A stretch of DNA of 64,000 nucleotides from NCBI GenBank assembly GCA_963791495.1, contig CAWBST010000017.1, forward strand, positions 124,001 through 188,000, written 5' to 3'. A program made the translations under genes and the position numbers. The stretch's first letter is position 1; the number at the start of each line of letters is the position of its first letter. Source of the stretch: JAMXLO01 sp963791495 (GTDB taxonomy: Bacteria; Pseudomonadota; Alphaproteobacteria; Acetobacterales; Acetobacteraceae). The notes below the pieces were generated by a model, which ran no database searches, was not told the DNA's origin, and saw only the letters and a list, made by a program, of their open reading frames with translations. Of the stretch, positions 45,065 through 53,928 are shown in pieces.

Positions 45065-46177
45065 CTATGCCGCGTTGCGCATCTCGATCAGCTCGACCAG
45101 CCGGTTCTTCCACCAGGGCGCTCCGCCGAGCGCCAGGCCAAGCTGCTTGGAACGCCGGTAGTACAGGTGGCAGTCGACATCCCAGGTGAAGCCGGTTCCG
45201 CCGTGTGTCTGGATGTTTTCCTTCGATGCAAGATGGAACGCCTCGGTCGCCGACACACGTGCCGTCGCTGCGGCCAGAGGCAGCTCGGCCGTATCCACGG
45301 ACAATGCCCACGCGCCGTAATACGCGTTCGACCGCGCCAGTTCGATCGCGACATACACATCGGCGAGCTTGTGCTTGATTGCCTGGAATGAGCCGATCGG
45401 CCGGCCGAACGCATAACGCTCCAGTGCGTAGCCGCGCGCCATCTCCAGCGAGGCATCGGCGCCGCCCACCTGCTCGAAGGCGACCAGAATCGCTGCCCGC
45501 TCCAGCAGACGCTGCACCACGGGCCATCCCGTCTGCTCACCAAGCTTGTCCACCTCGGTGCCGGCGAAATCGATGCGCGCGTGATTGCGACTGGGATCGA
45601 CGGTGGCGAGTGTGCGGCGGCTGACCGTGCTCGCGGTGAGATCGGCCAGGAACAGCGCGATCTCGCCAGCCTCGTCGCGCGCCACGACGACAGCGAAGCC
45701 TGCAGCGTCGCCATCCATCACGGGCCATTTGCTGCCGTTCAGTCTCCCACCGACAACGCGCACCTTCACGCTGCCGGCTTCGGGATTTCCCGCACCCTCC
45801 GCCAAAGCCAGGCAGCCTATCGCCGAACCGTCCGCCAATTTCGGCAACAGACGCCGCTTCTGCGAATCGCTGCCGGCCAGGAGCAGAGCCTCGGTCGCCA
45901 GATACGCAGACGAGGCGAACGGTACCGGTGCCAGCGCCCGTCCGAGCTCTTCCGCCAGCACGCACAGCCCTTCATACCCCAGACCCGCACCGCTGTACTG
46001 TTCGGGGATGGCTGCACCAAGCCACCCCATCTCGGCCATCGCCAGCCACAGCTTGGACGCATAAGGTTCGCCGCCTTCGAGCACCTGTCGCACGACCTTC
46101 GGAGGCGACTGCTCGGCGAGGAACCGCCGCGCCTGATCGCGCAACTGCTTCAGGTCATCGGAAAAGTCGAAATTCAT
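45065..46177 (-). CDS. Acyl-CoA dehydrogenase (370 aa type)
   Basis: Second acyl-CoA dehydrogenase. MNFDFSDDLKQLRDQARRFL is the conserved start; an upstream start at 46225 would add 16 residues with no domain match. GAAIPEQYSGAGLGYEGLCV, FGRPIGSFQAIKHKLADVYV and THGGTGFTWDVDCHLYYRRS are clear family segments. Its pairing with the 410-aa gene suggests an alpha2beta2 heteromer in which one subunit may lack the catalytic base. I cannot tell which one from sequence alone. Confidence 0.9.
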   Translation of the reverse strand: MNFDFSDDLKQLRDQARRFLAEQSPPKVVRQVLEGGEPYASKLWLAMAEMGWLGAAIPEQYSGAGLGYEGLCVLAEELGRALAPVPFASSAYLATEALLLAGSDSQKRRLLPKLADGSAIGCLALAEGAGNPEAGSVKVRVVGGRLNGSKWPVMDGDAAGFAVVVARDEAGEIALFLADLTASTVSRRTLATVDPSRNHARIDFAGTEVDKLGEQTGWPVVQRLLERAAILVAFEQVGGADASLEMARGYALERYAFGRPIGSFQAIKHKLADVYVAIELARSNAYYGAWALSVDTAELPLAAATARVSATEAFHLASKENIQTHGGTGFTWDVDCHLYYRRSKQLGLALGGAPWWKNRLVELIEMRNAA

Positions 46178-46294
46178 GGCACAGGCTTGCCCCCACGAAG
46201 CGTCCGTAAGCGATGACCGTATCACCGACGGACGCTTCGGCCAGCCCTACGACTTCGAGGGCCTCTCAGTCTTGCCGGCGTCAGATCAGCCCGC

Positions 46295-47833
46295 TCATTC
46301 GACGCCAGTGATCGCCTCCCAGTCGACCGCGCGCTGATATGCATAGGCCACGCGCAGCAGCAGCGGATCGGCCAGGAAGTTGCCGACGAGCTGCAGGCTG
46401 ATCGGCATTCCATTCACCTTGCCGCATGGCACCGCGAGCGCCGGATGGCCGGTGTAGTTCGTCGGCTTGGTGTTGTAGGCCATCGGCAACAGCATCCAGT
46501 TGCGGCGCAGACTGGCCAGGATCGCCTCGGTCGGGTCGCGAGGTTCTTCCTCAACCGGTGGTGCGATGTTGCGTACCGTCGGCAGCGCCAGCACGTCGAC
46601 CTTCGCCAGCGCACGGTCGAACGCGCCGACATAGGCCGGCCGCACGTTGTGCGCCTTGGCATACACGCCGCCGTGGTAATTGCGGCGGGACAGCTCCGCG
46701 ACCAGGTGAGCGAGCTTGGTCCGCGGCGGCAGCATGTCGCCGTGCGCCCGCCACATCCGATCGATCGCGGTGATGACCGAGGCGGGATAGTAGGTCTTCG
46801 CCCCGATGCCGAAGAAGCCCGTGTCATGGATCGCCCGCGCGCCCTCGAGCACCAGCGCCGCGTAAACACTGTCGATCTGCGCATGCTGCGGGACCGAGAT
46901 CCGGCTGACCTCGGCGCCGAGTTTTTCCAGCGTCGACACGGCCGCGAGCACGCCGGCCGACACCTCCGGCTCGATGGGTTCCGCGAAACCTTCCTCGAGG
47001 ATGCCGATCCTGAGGCCCCGCACGCCGCCATCGAGGTCGGACAGCGCGTCGATATTGTCCGGGATGCCGCGGTGCTGGCGCGGGTCGTAGCCGTCGTATC
47101 CCGCCACCGCCTGCAGCGCCGCCGCCACGTCCGGCACCGTGCGCGCCATCGGTCCGACATGATCCACACTGGGCTCCGCGGCGAAGCCGACCGCGAAGTG
47201 CGACACCAGCCCGAACGTCGGCTTCAGCCCGACCACGCCGCAATAGGCCGCGGGCAGCCGGATCGATCCGCCCTGGTCGCCGCCGAACGAGACATCCACC
47301 TCGCCAGCCGCCAACGCGGCACCCGAACCTGACGACGACCCGCCGGTGATGCGCTGCGGATTGTGCGGGTTCAGCGGCCGGCCGTAGTCGCCCATGAACC
47401 CGTTCATCATGTGCTTGCCGGTGACTTTTCCCCCGGCCGCCAGCACCCGCGAAACGACGGTCGCATCCACATCGGGGACGAAGCCCTCAAGCGCCTGCGA
47501 AGTGAACACCTGCGGAATGCCCGCTACGCTGATGTGGTCCTTGAAGCTAACCGTCTTGCCAGCAAGCAGCCCGCGATCCTCACCGCCGATGGCACACTTC
47601 CACAGCCAGGCCTGCCAGCGGTCCTCGGTCAGCGACGGGCGATAGCCGCGGCCACGCTCCGGGAACAGCAGTGGTGGCGCGGCCTCCTCGGCGCGCGACT
47701 GCACGAACGTGTCCAGTTCATGCATGGCGTCGCGAACGAACGGCAGATAGAGCTCGGCCTCTGCATGGCTCAGTCGGAGGTTAAGACCGGCAGCGAGTTC
47801 GACCAACTGGTCGGCATCTGGATTTGCGAACAT
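46295..47833 (-). CDS. Amidase (amidase signature family)
   Basis: 512 aa hydrolase of the GatA/fatty-acid-amide-hydrolase class. Catalytic triad readable: Lys in GKTVSFKDHISVAG, cis-Ser in GGSSSGSGAALAAGEVDVSF and nucleophile Ser in GDQGGSIRLPAAYCG. The C-terminal half includes LALPTVRNIAPPVEEEPRDP. It hydrolyses an amide of unknown identity in the cytoplasm (no signal peptide). The gene is divergent from the class IV aminotransferase with a 116-nt promoter region between. Confidence 0.92.
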   Translation of the reverse strand: MFANPDADQLVELAAGLNLRLSHAEAELYLPFVRDAMHELDTFVQSRAEEAAPPLLFPERGRGYRPSLTEDRWQAWLWKCAIGGEDRGLLAGKTVSFKDHISVAGIPQVFTSQALEGFVPDVDATVVSRVLAAGGKVTGKHMMNGFMGDYGRPLNPHNPQRITGGSSSGSGAALAAGEVDVSFGGDQGGSIRLPAAYCGVVGLKPTFGLVSHFAVGFAAEPSVDHVGPMARTVPDVAAALQAVAGYDGYDPRQHRGIPDNIDALSDLDGGVRGLRIGILEEGFAEPIEPEVSAGVLAAVSTLEKLGAEVSRISVPQHAQIDSVYAALVLEGARAIHDTGFFGIGAKTYYPASVITAIDRMWRAHGDMLPPRTKLAHLVAELSRRNYHGGVYAKAHNVRPAYVGAFDRALAKVDVLALPTVRNIAPPVEEEPRDPTEAILASLRRNWMLLPMAYNTKPTNYTGHPALAVPCGKVNGMPISLQLVGNFLADPLLLRVAYAYQRAVDWEAITGVE

Positions 47834-47949
47834 GGGACACCTCTCCGTTCAGCTTGCTCTGTAGTCATCGACATCATACAGACGCCCAAGCAAGCATCGT
47901 GCCGCCGTTGCGAGAAGTGGCGAGCTTGCCGACCCTCCGGAGGCACACC

Positions 47950-48873
47950 ATGACCGCGCTCGCCAACCGCCGCATCGCCTGGTTCAACGGCGAATTCATG
48001 CCGGAAGGCCAGGTGCTGATCCCGTTCCGCGACCGCAGCTGGAAATACGGCGACGGCGCGTTCGACATGACGCGCACGTTCGACGGCAGACCGTTCCGCC
48101 TGAAAGAGCACATCGAGCGCTTCTACCGCTCGCTGCGCTACCTGCGCATCGACCCCGGCATCGCGCCCGGCAAGATGATCGAACTGTCGGAAGAAGTGGT
48201 CGAGCGCAACGAGCATCTGCGTCCCGGCGTTGGCGACTGGTGGCTTGGCCAGCGCGTCAGCCGCGGTGTCGATGCGGTCGGCGACGAGGGATGGAGCCAC
48301 ACTGGCCCGAACGTCGTGATCGAGGTTGTGCCGCTGCCCCTGAAACAACGGGCCAAGTACTTCCGCGACGGTGCGGATGTGACTGTGGCGGCGATGCGCC
48401 GCACGTCGCCGACGATGCTCAGTCCGCGCGCCAAGATGCACAACTACCTCAACATGATCGTCGCCGAAATGCCGGTGAAGGCGGCCGACCCGGATGCCTG
48501 GGCGATCCTGCTGGACGAGAACGGCAACCTCGCTGAAGGTCTCGGCAGCAACATCTTCATCGTTCGGAACGGCGGACTGCTGACGCCGCGCGAGCACTAT
48601 GTGCTGCCAGGCGTCAGCCGGCAGATGACGATCGACCTCGCCGCAAGATTGCGCATTCCGTGCAATGAACAAGATCTCGATCTGTTCGATGCGGAGACCG
48701 CGGACGAGATGTTCCTCACGTCAACCAGCCTGTGCATCCTTCCGGTGCGCAGCTTCAACGGCGGCGTGATTGCGGACGGAAAGGTGCCGGGGCCGGTGAC
48801 CGCGCGGCTGATGGCAGAGTACAGCAAGGACGTCGGCTGCGACTTCGTCCGGCAGTATCTCGATCACGCCTGA
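47950..48873 (+). CDS. Class IV aminotransferase (branched-chain / D-amino acid type)
   Basis: 307 aa PLP enzyme of the IlvE/Dat fold. Start MTALANRRIAWFNGEFMPEG with GGAGG upstream; a longer frame from 47824 has no family match. The N-terminal pattern IPFRDRSWKYGDGAFDMTRT is typical; the PLP lysine is in SPRAKMHNYLNMIVAEM; EGLGSNIFIVRNGGLLTPRE and TSTSLCILPVRSFNG bind cofactor and substrate. It resembles the branched-chain group but could accept another amino donor. The 3' end overlaps the convergent phnM-like gene by 10 nt. Confidence 0.9.
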   Translation: MTALANRRIAWFNGEFMPEGQVLIPFRDRSWKYGDGAFDMTRTFDGRPFRLKEHIERFYRSLRYLRIDPGIAPGKMIELSEEVVERNEHLRPGVGDWWLGQRVSRGVDAVGDEGWSHTGPNVVIEVVPLPLKQRAKYFRDGADVTVAAMRRTSPTMLSPRAKMHNYLNMIVAEMPVKAADPDAWAILLDENGNLAEGLGSNIFIVRNGGLLTPREHYVLPGVSRQMTIDLAARLRIPCNEQDLDLFDAETADEMFLTSTSLCILPVRSFNGGVIADGKVPGPVTARLMAEYSKDVGCDFVRQYLDHA

Positions 48874-50024
48874 CTTCGCACACCTGCCGCTGAAAGTCTC
48901 GCGGCACCCTCGGCACTCAGGTAAGCGATGCCGCCGCCGGCAATCGTGGCAACGACCCGCGGAATTGCAGGATCGACCAGCACCAGATCCGCACGCAGCC
49001 CCTCGGCGATTGCACCACGATCGGCAAGCCCCGCCGCCGCGGCGGGATTGGCCGAGATCAATTCCCATGCGCGAGATAGATCGAGGCGCCCCGCCAGCAC
49101 CATCGCCGCGCGCAGCATCGCTGGATAGAAATAGTCGGACGACAGCACGTTGCAGATGCCGGCCTCGGCCATCCTGGCCGCAGATGCCCAACCGAGATGC
49201 GATCCGCCGCGCACCACATTCGGGCAACCCATCACCACCCAGTCGCCGGCGGCACGCGCTTCCAGCCCTACCGCTTCGGCCATCGGGAATTCGCAGATGC
49301 GCGCGCCGCGCGCTCGGAAGGCCTGCCGTGCGGTGACGGTCGCATCGTCGTGGCTCGCCATCGGCAGGCCGGCGTCACGCGCCACGGCGGCAATCCGTTC
49401 CAACGCAGCGGGTACGTCAGGTGCGCGCGCGCCCACCTGCTCGGCAAGCGCACGGAAGTCATCCAGCTTCATGCCGGCGCGGTCGCTGTACTTCGCACCC
49501 ACCACCGGGTTCTGCACATGCCTCAGGATCGGCGGCGTGTGGTCGTTGAAGGCCAACAGATGCACGCGCCCCGCCGCGATATCAGTCAGCGCGATGTCGA
49601 GTGCATCGAGGTTGTACGCCTCCCAGCGGAGATGCACGCGCATGTCGCAGGTCCACCGCCGCGCCTCCAGCGCATCGAGCAGCGCCTGCCACGCGGCAAG
49701 GCTGCGCAGCCCCGGCTCCCAGGACAGCGTCACACCATGAAACGCCGTGGTGATGCCGTTCGCCAGCAACTGCGCCTCGGTGTCGTGCAGTGCGATGTCG
49801 GCGGTGAAACCGACGCCTGGCCGCGGCTGCAACTGACGCTCGAACGCATCGCCATGGATATCGACGATACCCGGCAGCACCAGCAGGCCGCTCGCATCGA
49901 GTTCCACGCCGCGTCCGCCGCGGTCGATGCCGGCGATCCGCCCATCCTCCAGCGACACATCCACCACCTGTTCGCCATCGGAACGCAGCAATACCCGCCC
50001 GCCGGTGATCCGCAGCCTTTCCAT
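48864..50024 (-). CDS. PhnM-like amidohydrolase, copy A
   Basis: 386 aa metal-dependent amidohydrolase of the PhnM family (alpha-D-ribose 1-methylphosphonate 5-triphosphate diphosphatase). The first metal motif is VDIHGDAFERQLQPRPGVGF, with HGD instead of the HTD found in copy B; later NVVRGGSHLGWASAARMAEA and CNVLSSDYFYP match the family. It begins 11 nt after phnF and is co-transcribed with it, away from the main operon. Having a second, diverged PhnM suggests either a different triphosphate substrate or a backup. Start at MERLRITGGRVLLRSDGEQV. Confidence 0.82.
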   Translation of the reverse strand: MERLRITGGRVLLRSDGEQVVDVSLEDGRIAGIDRGGRGVELDASGLLVLPGIVDIHGDAFERQLQPRPGVGFTADIALHDTEAQLLANGITTAFHGVTLSWEPGLRSLAAWQALLDALEARRWTCDMRVHLRWEAYNLDALDIALTDIAAGRVHLLAFNDHTPPILRHVQNPVVGAKYSDRAGMKLDDFRALAEQVGARAPDVPAALERIAAVARDAGLPMASHDDATVTARQAFRARGARICEFPMAEAVGLEARAAGDWVVMGCPNVVRGGSHLGWASAARMAEAGICNVLSSDYFYPAMLRAAMVLAGRLDLSRAWELISANPAAAAGLADRGAIAEGLRADLVLVDPAIPRVVATIAGGGIAYLSAEGAARLSAAGVRSQA

Positions 50025-50035
50025 TGCACTCGCTC

Positions 50036-50783
50036 TCAGGGTTCGAAGACGATCTGCACGCGCGGCGTTGGATAGCGCGAGACGCCGAACTCCACCACCG
50101 TGCCGGCACGATCCACATTGATGTTCTCGGTGACCAGCAACGGCCGGTTGCGCGGCATACGCAACAGCTCTGCCTCCTCCGCGTTGGGCAGGCGCGCCGT
50201 GACCCGGGTTGTCTGCCGCAGATAGTCGGAAACACCGACGGCTTTCAGAGCTTCGGTGATGGTGGGCGCGGTCTGCAATGCGTCGAGCACGCCACGCAGC
50301 CTTGTGGCGGGGAAGTAGTGCTGCGACAGGCTCACCGGTCTGTCGTCCGCAAAGCCCAGTCGCTCCAGCAGCACGACACGGCTGCCAGCCCGTATGCCGA
50401 GGCCCGCCGCAACGTGCGAATCGGCAGCGGTCTCCTTGAGCTGAAGAAGCCGCCCAGACGGCTCCATGGCGTGCCGACGGATCCATTCCGAGAACCGCGT
50501 GCGCGCCTCGACCGCGTATTCCAGCACGTCCTCGGCAACGAAGGATCCGCGGCCCTGCTCGACGCGCACCAGCCCGCCCCGCGAAAGCTCCTCCAGTGCG
50601 CGCCGCACCGTGTGCCGGTTGACGCTGAATCGCTGCGACAGCTCCGCCTCAGTTGGCAGACCGGCCGCCCGGCGGATAGATGCCGGTGCCGATGTCGTGC
50701 TGCAGCCGGTTTGCGATCTGGCGCCACAACGCCACACCATCCTGGCGCAACACCGGTCCCGGCGTCATCGCAATGTCATCCAT
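50036..50783 (-). pseudogene. phnF: GntR-family regulator PhnF, frameshifted once
   Basis: Transcriptional repressor of C-P lyase genes. N-terminal winged helix-turn-helix (VALWRQIANRLQHDIGTGIY, then LPTEAELSQRFSVNRHTVRR) and a C-terminal UTRA effector-binding domain (RVVLLERLGFADDRPVSLSQ). One extra base at about 50660-50662 breaks the frame just before LPTEAEL; without it the protein is 248 aa from MDDIAMTPGPVLRQDG. It is divergent from phnG; a perfect palindrome lies between them and is the likely operator. phnM copy A follows. Confidence 0.85.
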
Positions 50784-50811
50784 TCAGATGCCCGTTCGTG
50801 CAACTGGTGGC

Positions 50812-50848
50812 TTGACGGTAGCCTGAACTCGGTCTAGCTGTCTAGACA
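50812..50848 (+). promoter_or_regulatory. Candidate phnG promoter and PhnF operator
   Basis: A -35-like TTGACG (50812-50817) is followed 17 nt later by a weak -10 (TAGCTG). The perfect palindrome TGTCTAGACA (50839-50848) overlaps the -10 and is preceded by a second GTCTAG half-site (50832-50837). GntR-family PhnF proteins bind short palindromes of this size in divergent phn promoters. Confidence 0.5.
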
Positions 50849-50874
50849 TCCGAACAAGCGCAGGCTCTCTGCCG

Positions 50875-51333
50875 ATGCCCGATGCACTGCCACCGGAACA
50901 ACCGCACGCCGCACGCCGGCGCTGGATGGCCGTATTGGCGCGCGCCGACGCCGATGACCTCGCCCACCGCCTCGGAGCGTTGCCGGGCTATCAGGTATTG
51001 CGTGGGCCGGAGGCAGGACTGGTCATGACGCGCGGACGCGCCGGAGGCGGCGGCGCGCCATTCAACCTCGGTGAGATGACCGCGACGCGCTGCACAATAC
51101 GTACCGAGCAGGGTTTCGTCGGCCATGCCTATGTCGCCGGACGCAACGAGCGGCTGACGGAACTGGCGGCGCTCGCCGATGCCCTGCTGCAGGACCCGAT
51201 GCGGCAGACCGCGTTGCTGCAGGAGGTGATCGAGCCGCTGGCCACGATGCAGCAGTCGCGACGCGACGCTGTATCGGCGAAGGCGGCGGCGACACGCGTG
51301 CAGTTCTTTGCCATGCGGAACATGCGCTCATGA
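50875..51333 (+). CDS. phnG: C-P lyase subunit PhnG
   Basis: Part of the PhnGHIJ core complex that transfers methylphosphonate onto ribose of ATP and then cleaves the C-P bond. 152 aa: RWMAVLARADADDLAHRLGA, GEMTATRCTIRTEQGFVGHA and DPMRQTALLQEVIEPLATMQ match PhnG. First gene of the operon; its stop overlaps the phnH start (ATGA). No signal peptide; cytoplasmic. Confidence 0.93.
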   Translation: MPDALPPEQPHAARRRWMAVLARADADDLAHRLGALPGYQVLRGPEAGLVMTRGRAGGGGAPFNLGEMTATRCTIRTEQGFVGHAYVAGRNERLTELAALADALLQDPMRQTALLQEVIEPLATMQQSRRDAVSAKAAATRVQFFAMRNMRS

Positions 51334-51912
51334 GCGAGACAGTGGCGCTGCCCGGCTTCGCCGATCCCGTCACCGAGGCACAGGCAACCTTCCGGGCGGT
51401 GCTCGATGCGATGGCACGACCTGGGAGACTGCATCGCGCGGGCGAGCAGTTGCGGGCGCCGAAGCCGCTCGACCAGGCGACGGCGGCTGTACTGTCTGAC
51501 GCTGGTCGACAACGAGACGCCGCTCTGGCTGGATCCCGCAGCCGGTGCGGCGCGCGGCTGGCTGGCATTCCACTGTGGAGCGGTGATCGTCGATGCACCG
51601 GACAAGGCCGCATTCGCATTGGCCTTGTCGCTGCCGGATCTCGCTGCGTTGCCTGCTGGCTCGCACGAGGCGCCCGAATGTTCCGCCACGCTGGTCCTGC
51701 AGATCGCGGCATTGGGATCCGGCACGCGTTATCGCCTGTCCGGTCCGGGGCTGCGCGAACCCACGCTGCTTGCGGCCACGGGCCTGACGGAAGGCTTCGC
51801 CGCAGTCTGGCAGGGCAACCATGCTTTGTATCCACGCGGCGTGGACATCATCCTGTGCGCCGGCGACGAGCTCACCGCGTTGCCGCGCAGCGTTTCGATC
51901 GAGGAGGCCTGA
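51330..51912 (+). pseudogene. phnH: C-P lyase subunit PhnH, frameshifted once
   Basis: Core C-P lyase subunit. ALPGFADPVTEAQATFRAVL and DAMARPGRLHRAGEQLRAP in the first frame, then LTLVDNETPLWLDPAAGAAR and HALYPRGVDIILCAGDELTA in the next; one surplus base near 51489-51496 separates them. Restored length is 193 aa, normal for PhnH. All other core genes are intact, so either the locus is recently broken at one point or this is a sequencing error. Overlaps phnG by 4 nt. Confidence 0.88.
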
Positions 51913-51915
51913 GCG

Positions 51916-53007
51916 ATGGCCTATGTCACGGTCAAAGGCGGCGAGCAGGCGATCGACAATGCGCATGCCTGGCTGTCCGAGGAACGGCGGGGCGATCAGT
52001 CTGTACCGGAATTGTCATTGGCACAGATCGAAGGTCAGCTTGGCCGTAGCGTCGATCGCGCGATGGGCGAAGGTTCGCTGTACGACAGGGAACTCGCCGC
52101 GCTGGCAGTGAAGCAGGCGCAGGGCGATCTCATCGAGGCGGCATTCCTGCTGCGCGCCTATCGTACGACTCTGCCGCGCTTCGCGCATTCGCTGCCGGTC
52201 GATACCGCGACGATGCAGATCAGGCGACGCATTTCGGCGGTGTTCAAGGACCTACCGGGCGGGCAGGTGCTGGGCCCCACCTACGACTACACGCACCGGC
52301 TACTGGACTTCGGACTGGCTGATGGCAACGTCGACGTAGCCGCGTCGCGCTGCGGCGAGACTATGACCGCGATGCCACGTGTGCCTGACATTCTGGGGCA
52401 CGAGGGTCTGATCGAAGCTGACGGGAACGGAGCAGCGGAACCCGGCGACCTGACGCGCCAGCCGCTGACATTCCCGGCGACGCGCGATGTGCGCCTGCAG
52501 GCGCTCGCGCGTGGCGATGAAGGCTTCCTGCTGGCACTCGGCTATTCGACGCAGCGCGGCTATGGCGGTACGCATCCGTTCGCGGGCGAAATCCGCATGG
52601 GCGAGGTGACGGTGGAGATCGAACCGCCGGAGCTCGGCTTCGCCATCGACATCGGCGACATCACCGTCACCGAATGTCAGATGGTGAACCAGTTCAAGGG
52701 ATCGAAGACCACGCCGCCGCAGTTCACCCGCGGCTACGGGCTGGTGTTCGGATTTTCCGAGCGCAAGGCGATGGCGATGGCGCTGGTCGACCGCGCGATG
52801 CGGGCGGAGGAACTTGGCGAGGAGGTGACCGCACCGGCACAGAACGTCGAGTTCGTGCTGTACCACTCCGACAATATCGAGGCGACCGGCTTCGTCGAAC
52901 ATCTCAAGCTGCCACACTACGTCGATTTCCAGAGCGAACTGCAGAACGTGAGGCGAATGCAACGCGAGGTCGCGCGGACGACGGAACGCGCGGAGGCAGC
53001 GGAATGA
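51916..53007 (+). CDS. phnI: C-P lyase subunit PhnI
   Basis: Core subunit that, with PhnG, PhnH and PhnL, forms the ribosyl methylphosphonate 5'-triphosphate from ATP and phosphonate. 363 aa: AYVTVKGGEQAIDNAHAWLS at the start, VDRAMGEGSLYDRELAALAV, then PPQFTRGYGLVFGFSERKAM and LYHSDNIEATGFVEHLKLPH. 3 nt after phnH and overlapping phnJ (ATGA). Complete. Confidence 0.95.
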   Translation: MAYVTVKGGEQAIDNAHAWLSEERRGDQSVPELSLAQIEGQLGRSVDRAMGEGSLYDRELAALAVKQAQGDLIEAAFLLRAYRTTLPRFAHSLPVDTATMQIRRRISAVFKDLPGGQVLGPTYDYTHRLLDFGLADGNVDVAASRCGETMTAMPRVPDILGHEGLIEADGNGAAEPGDLTRQPLTFPATRDVRLQALARGDEGFLLALGYSTQRGYGGTHPFAGEIRMGEVTVEIEPPELGFAIDIGDITVTECQMVNQFKGSKTTPPQFTRGYGLVFGFSERKAMAMALVDRAMRAEELGEEVTAPAQNVEFVLYHSDNIEATGFVEHLKLPHYVDFQSELQNVRRMQREVARTTERAEAAE

Positions 53008-53870
53008 AAGGCTACAACTTCGCCTACCTGGACGAGCAGACGAAGCGGATGGTGCGGCGTGCGCTGCTGAAGGCGGTGGCGGTCCCGGGACATCAGGTGC
53101 CGTTCGGTTCGCGCGAGATGCCGCTGCCCTACGGCTGGGGCACCGGCGGCATCCAGGTCACCGCGTCGGTACTTGGTGCCGGCGATGTGCTGAAGGTGAT
53201 CGACCAGGGCGCCGACGACACCACCAACGCGGTGTCGATCCGCCGCTTCTTTGCCCGCACCGCCGGTGTGCACACGACGACACGTACCGCGGATGCGACG
53301 GTGATCCAGACCCGGCATCGTATTCCCGAGAAGTCACTGCGCGACGATCAGATCATCGTCTACCAGGTGCCGCAGCCGGAGCCGCTATTTCGTCTCGAGC
53401 CGTCGCGCATCGAGACCCGCCGCATGCATTCGCTCGCCGATTACGGCCTGATGCATGTGAAGCTCTATGAGGATATCGCGCGGTTCGGGCAGATCTCGAT
53501 CAGCTATGATTATCCGGTGATGGTGAACCACCGCCATCTGATGTCTCCGAGCCCAATCCCCGCGTTCGACAATCCCAAGATGCACCTGATGCCGGCGCTG
53601 CAGCTGTTCGGTGCGGGCCGCGAAAAACGGATCTACGCAATTCCGCCCTGGACCGATGTGCGGTCACTCGATTTCGACGACCATCCTTTCCGGCCGATTT
53701 GCGCACCGCACCCTTGCGGGCTGTGCGGCGCCACCGACTCGTATTTGGACGAGGTTGTGATCGATGATCGCGGCGGGCGACTGTTTGTCTGCTCGGACAC
53801 CGATCACTGCGCCGAGCGGCGCGATGCAGGCCATGTCGGCGTCGACGGCATGAGGGAGGCGGCGGAATGA
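53004..53870 (+). CDS. phnJ: C-P lyase catalytic subunit PhnJ (radical SAM)
   Basis: Cleaves the carbon-phosphorus bond, releasing the hydrocarbon (for example methane) and the 5-phosphoribosyl 1,2-cyclic phosphate. 288 aa. The cluster and active-site cysteines fit C-x2-C-x21-C-x5-C exactly, spanning PCGLCGATDS to FVCSDTDHC. Other family segments: KGYNFAYLDEQTKRMVRRAL and DYGLMHVKLYEDIARFGQIS. Start overlaps phnI by 4 nt. All catalytic residues present, so the C-P bond step is intact if PhnH is functional. Confidence 0.96.
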   Translation: MKGYNFAYLDEQTKRMVRRALLKAVAVPGHQVPFGSREMPLPYGWGTGGIQVTASVLGAGDVLKVIDQGADDTTNAVSIRRFFARTAGVHTTTRTADATVIQTRHRIPEKSLRDDQIIVYQVPQPEPLFRLEPSRIETRRMHSLADYGLMHVKLYEDIARFGQISISYDYPVMVNHRHLMSPSPIPAFDNPKMHLMPALQLFGAGREKRIYAIPPWTDVRSLDFDDHPFRPICAPHPCGLCGATDSYLDEVVIDDRGGRLFVCSDTDHCAERRDAGHVGVDGMREAAE

Positions 53871-53892
53871 TGGCCGGATCAGGTCCGGCCAT
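53870..53892. repeat. Palindrome between phnJ and phnK
   Basis: ATGGCCGGA, 5-nt loop, TCCGGCCAT: perfect 9-bp arms at the phnJ stop. This sequence type is common as a dispersed intergenic repeat in related genomes. It may modulate phnK expression within the operon. Confidence 0.55.
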
Positions 53893-53928
53893 GACGATAG
53901 GAGGCCGGGCTGGCGCCCGGAACCATAC

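Noticed and set aside
43606..46177. Functional link between dodecin and the two flavin-dependent acyl-CoA dehydrogenases
   Set aside because: They are convergent, not co-transcribed, and dodecin genes are usually solitary; flavin use alone is too weak a link.
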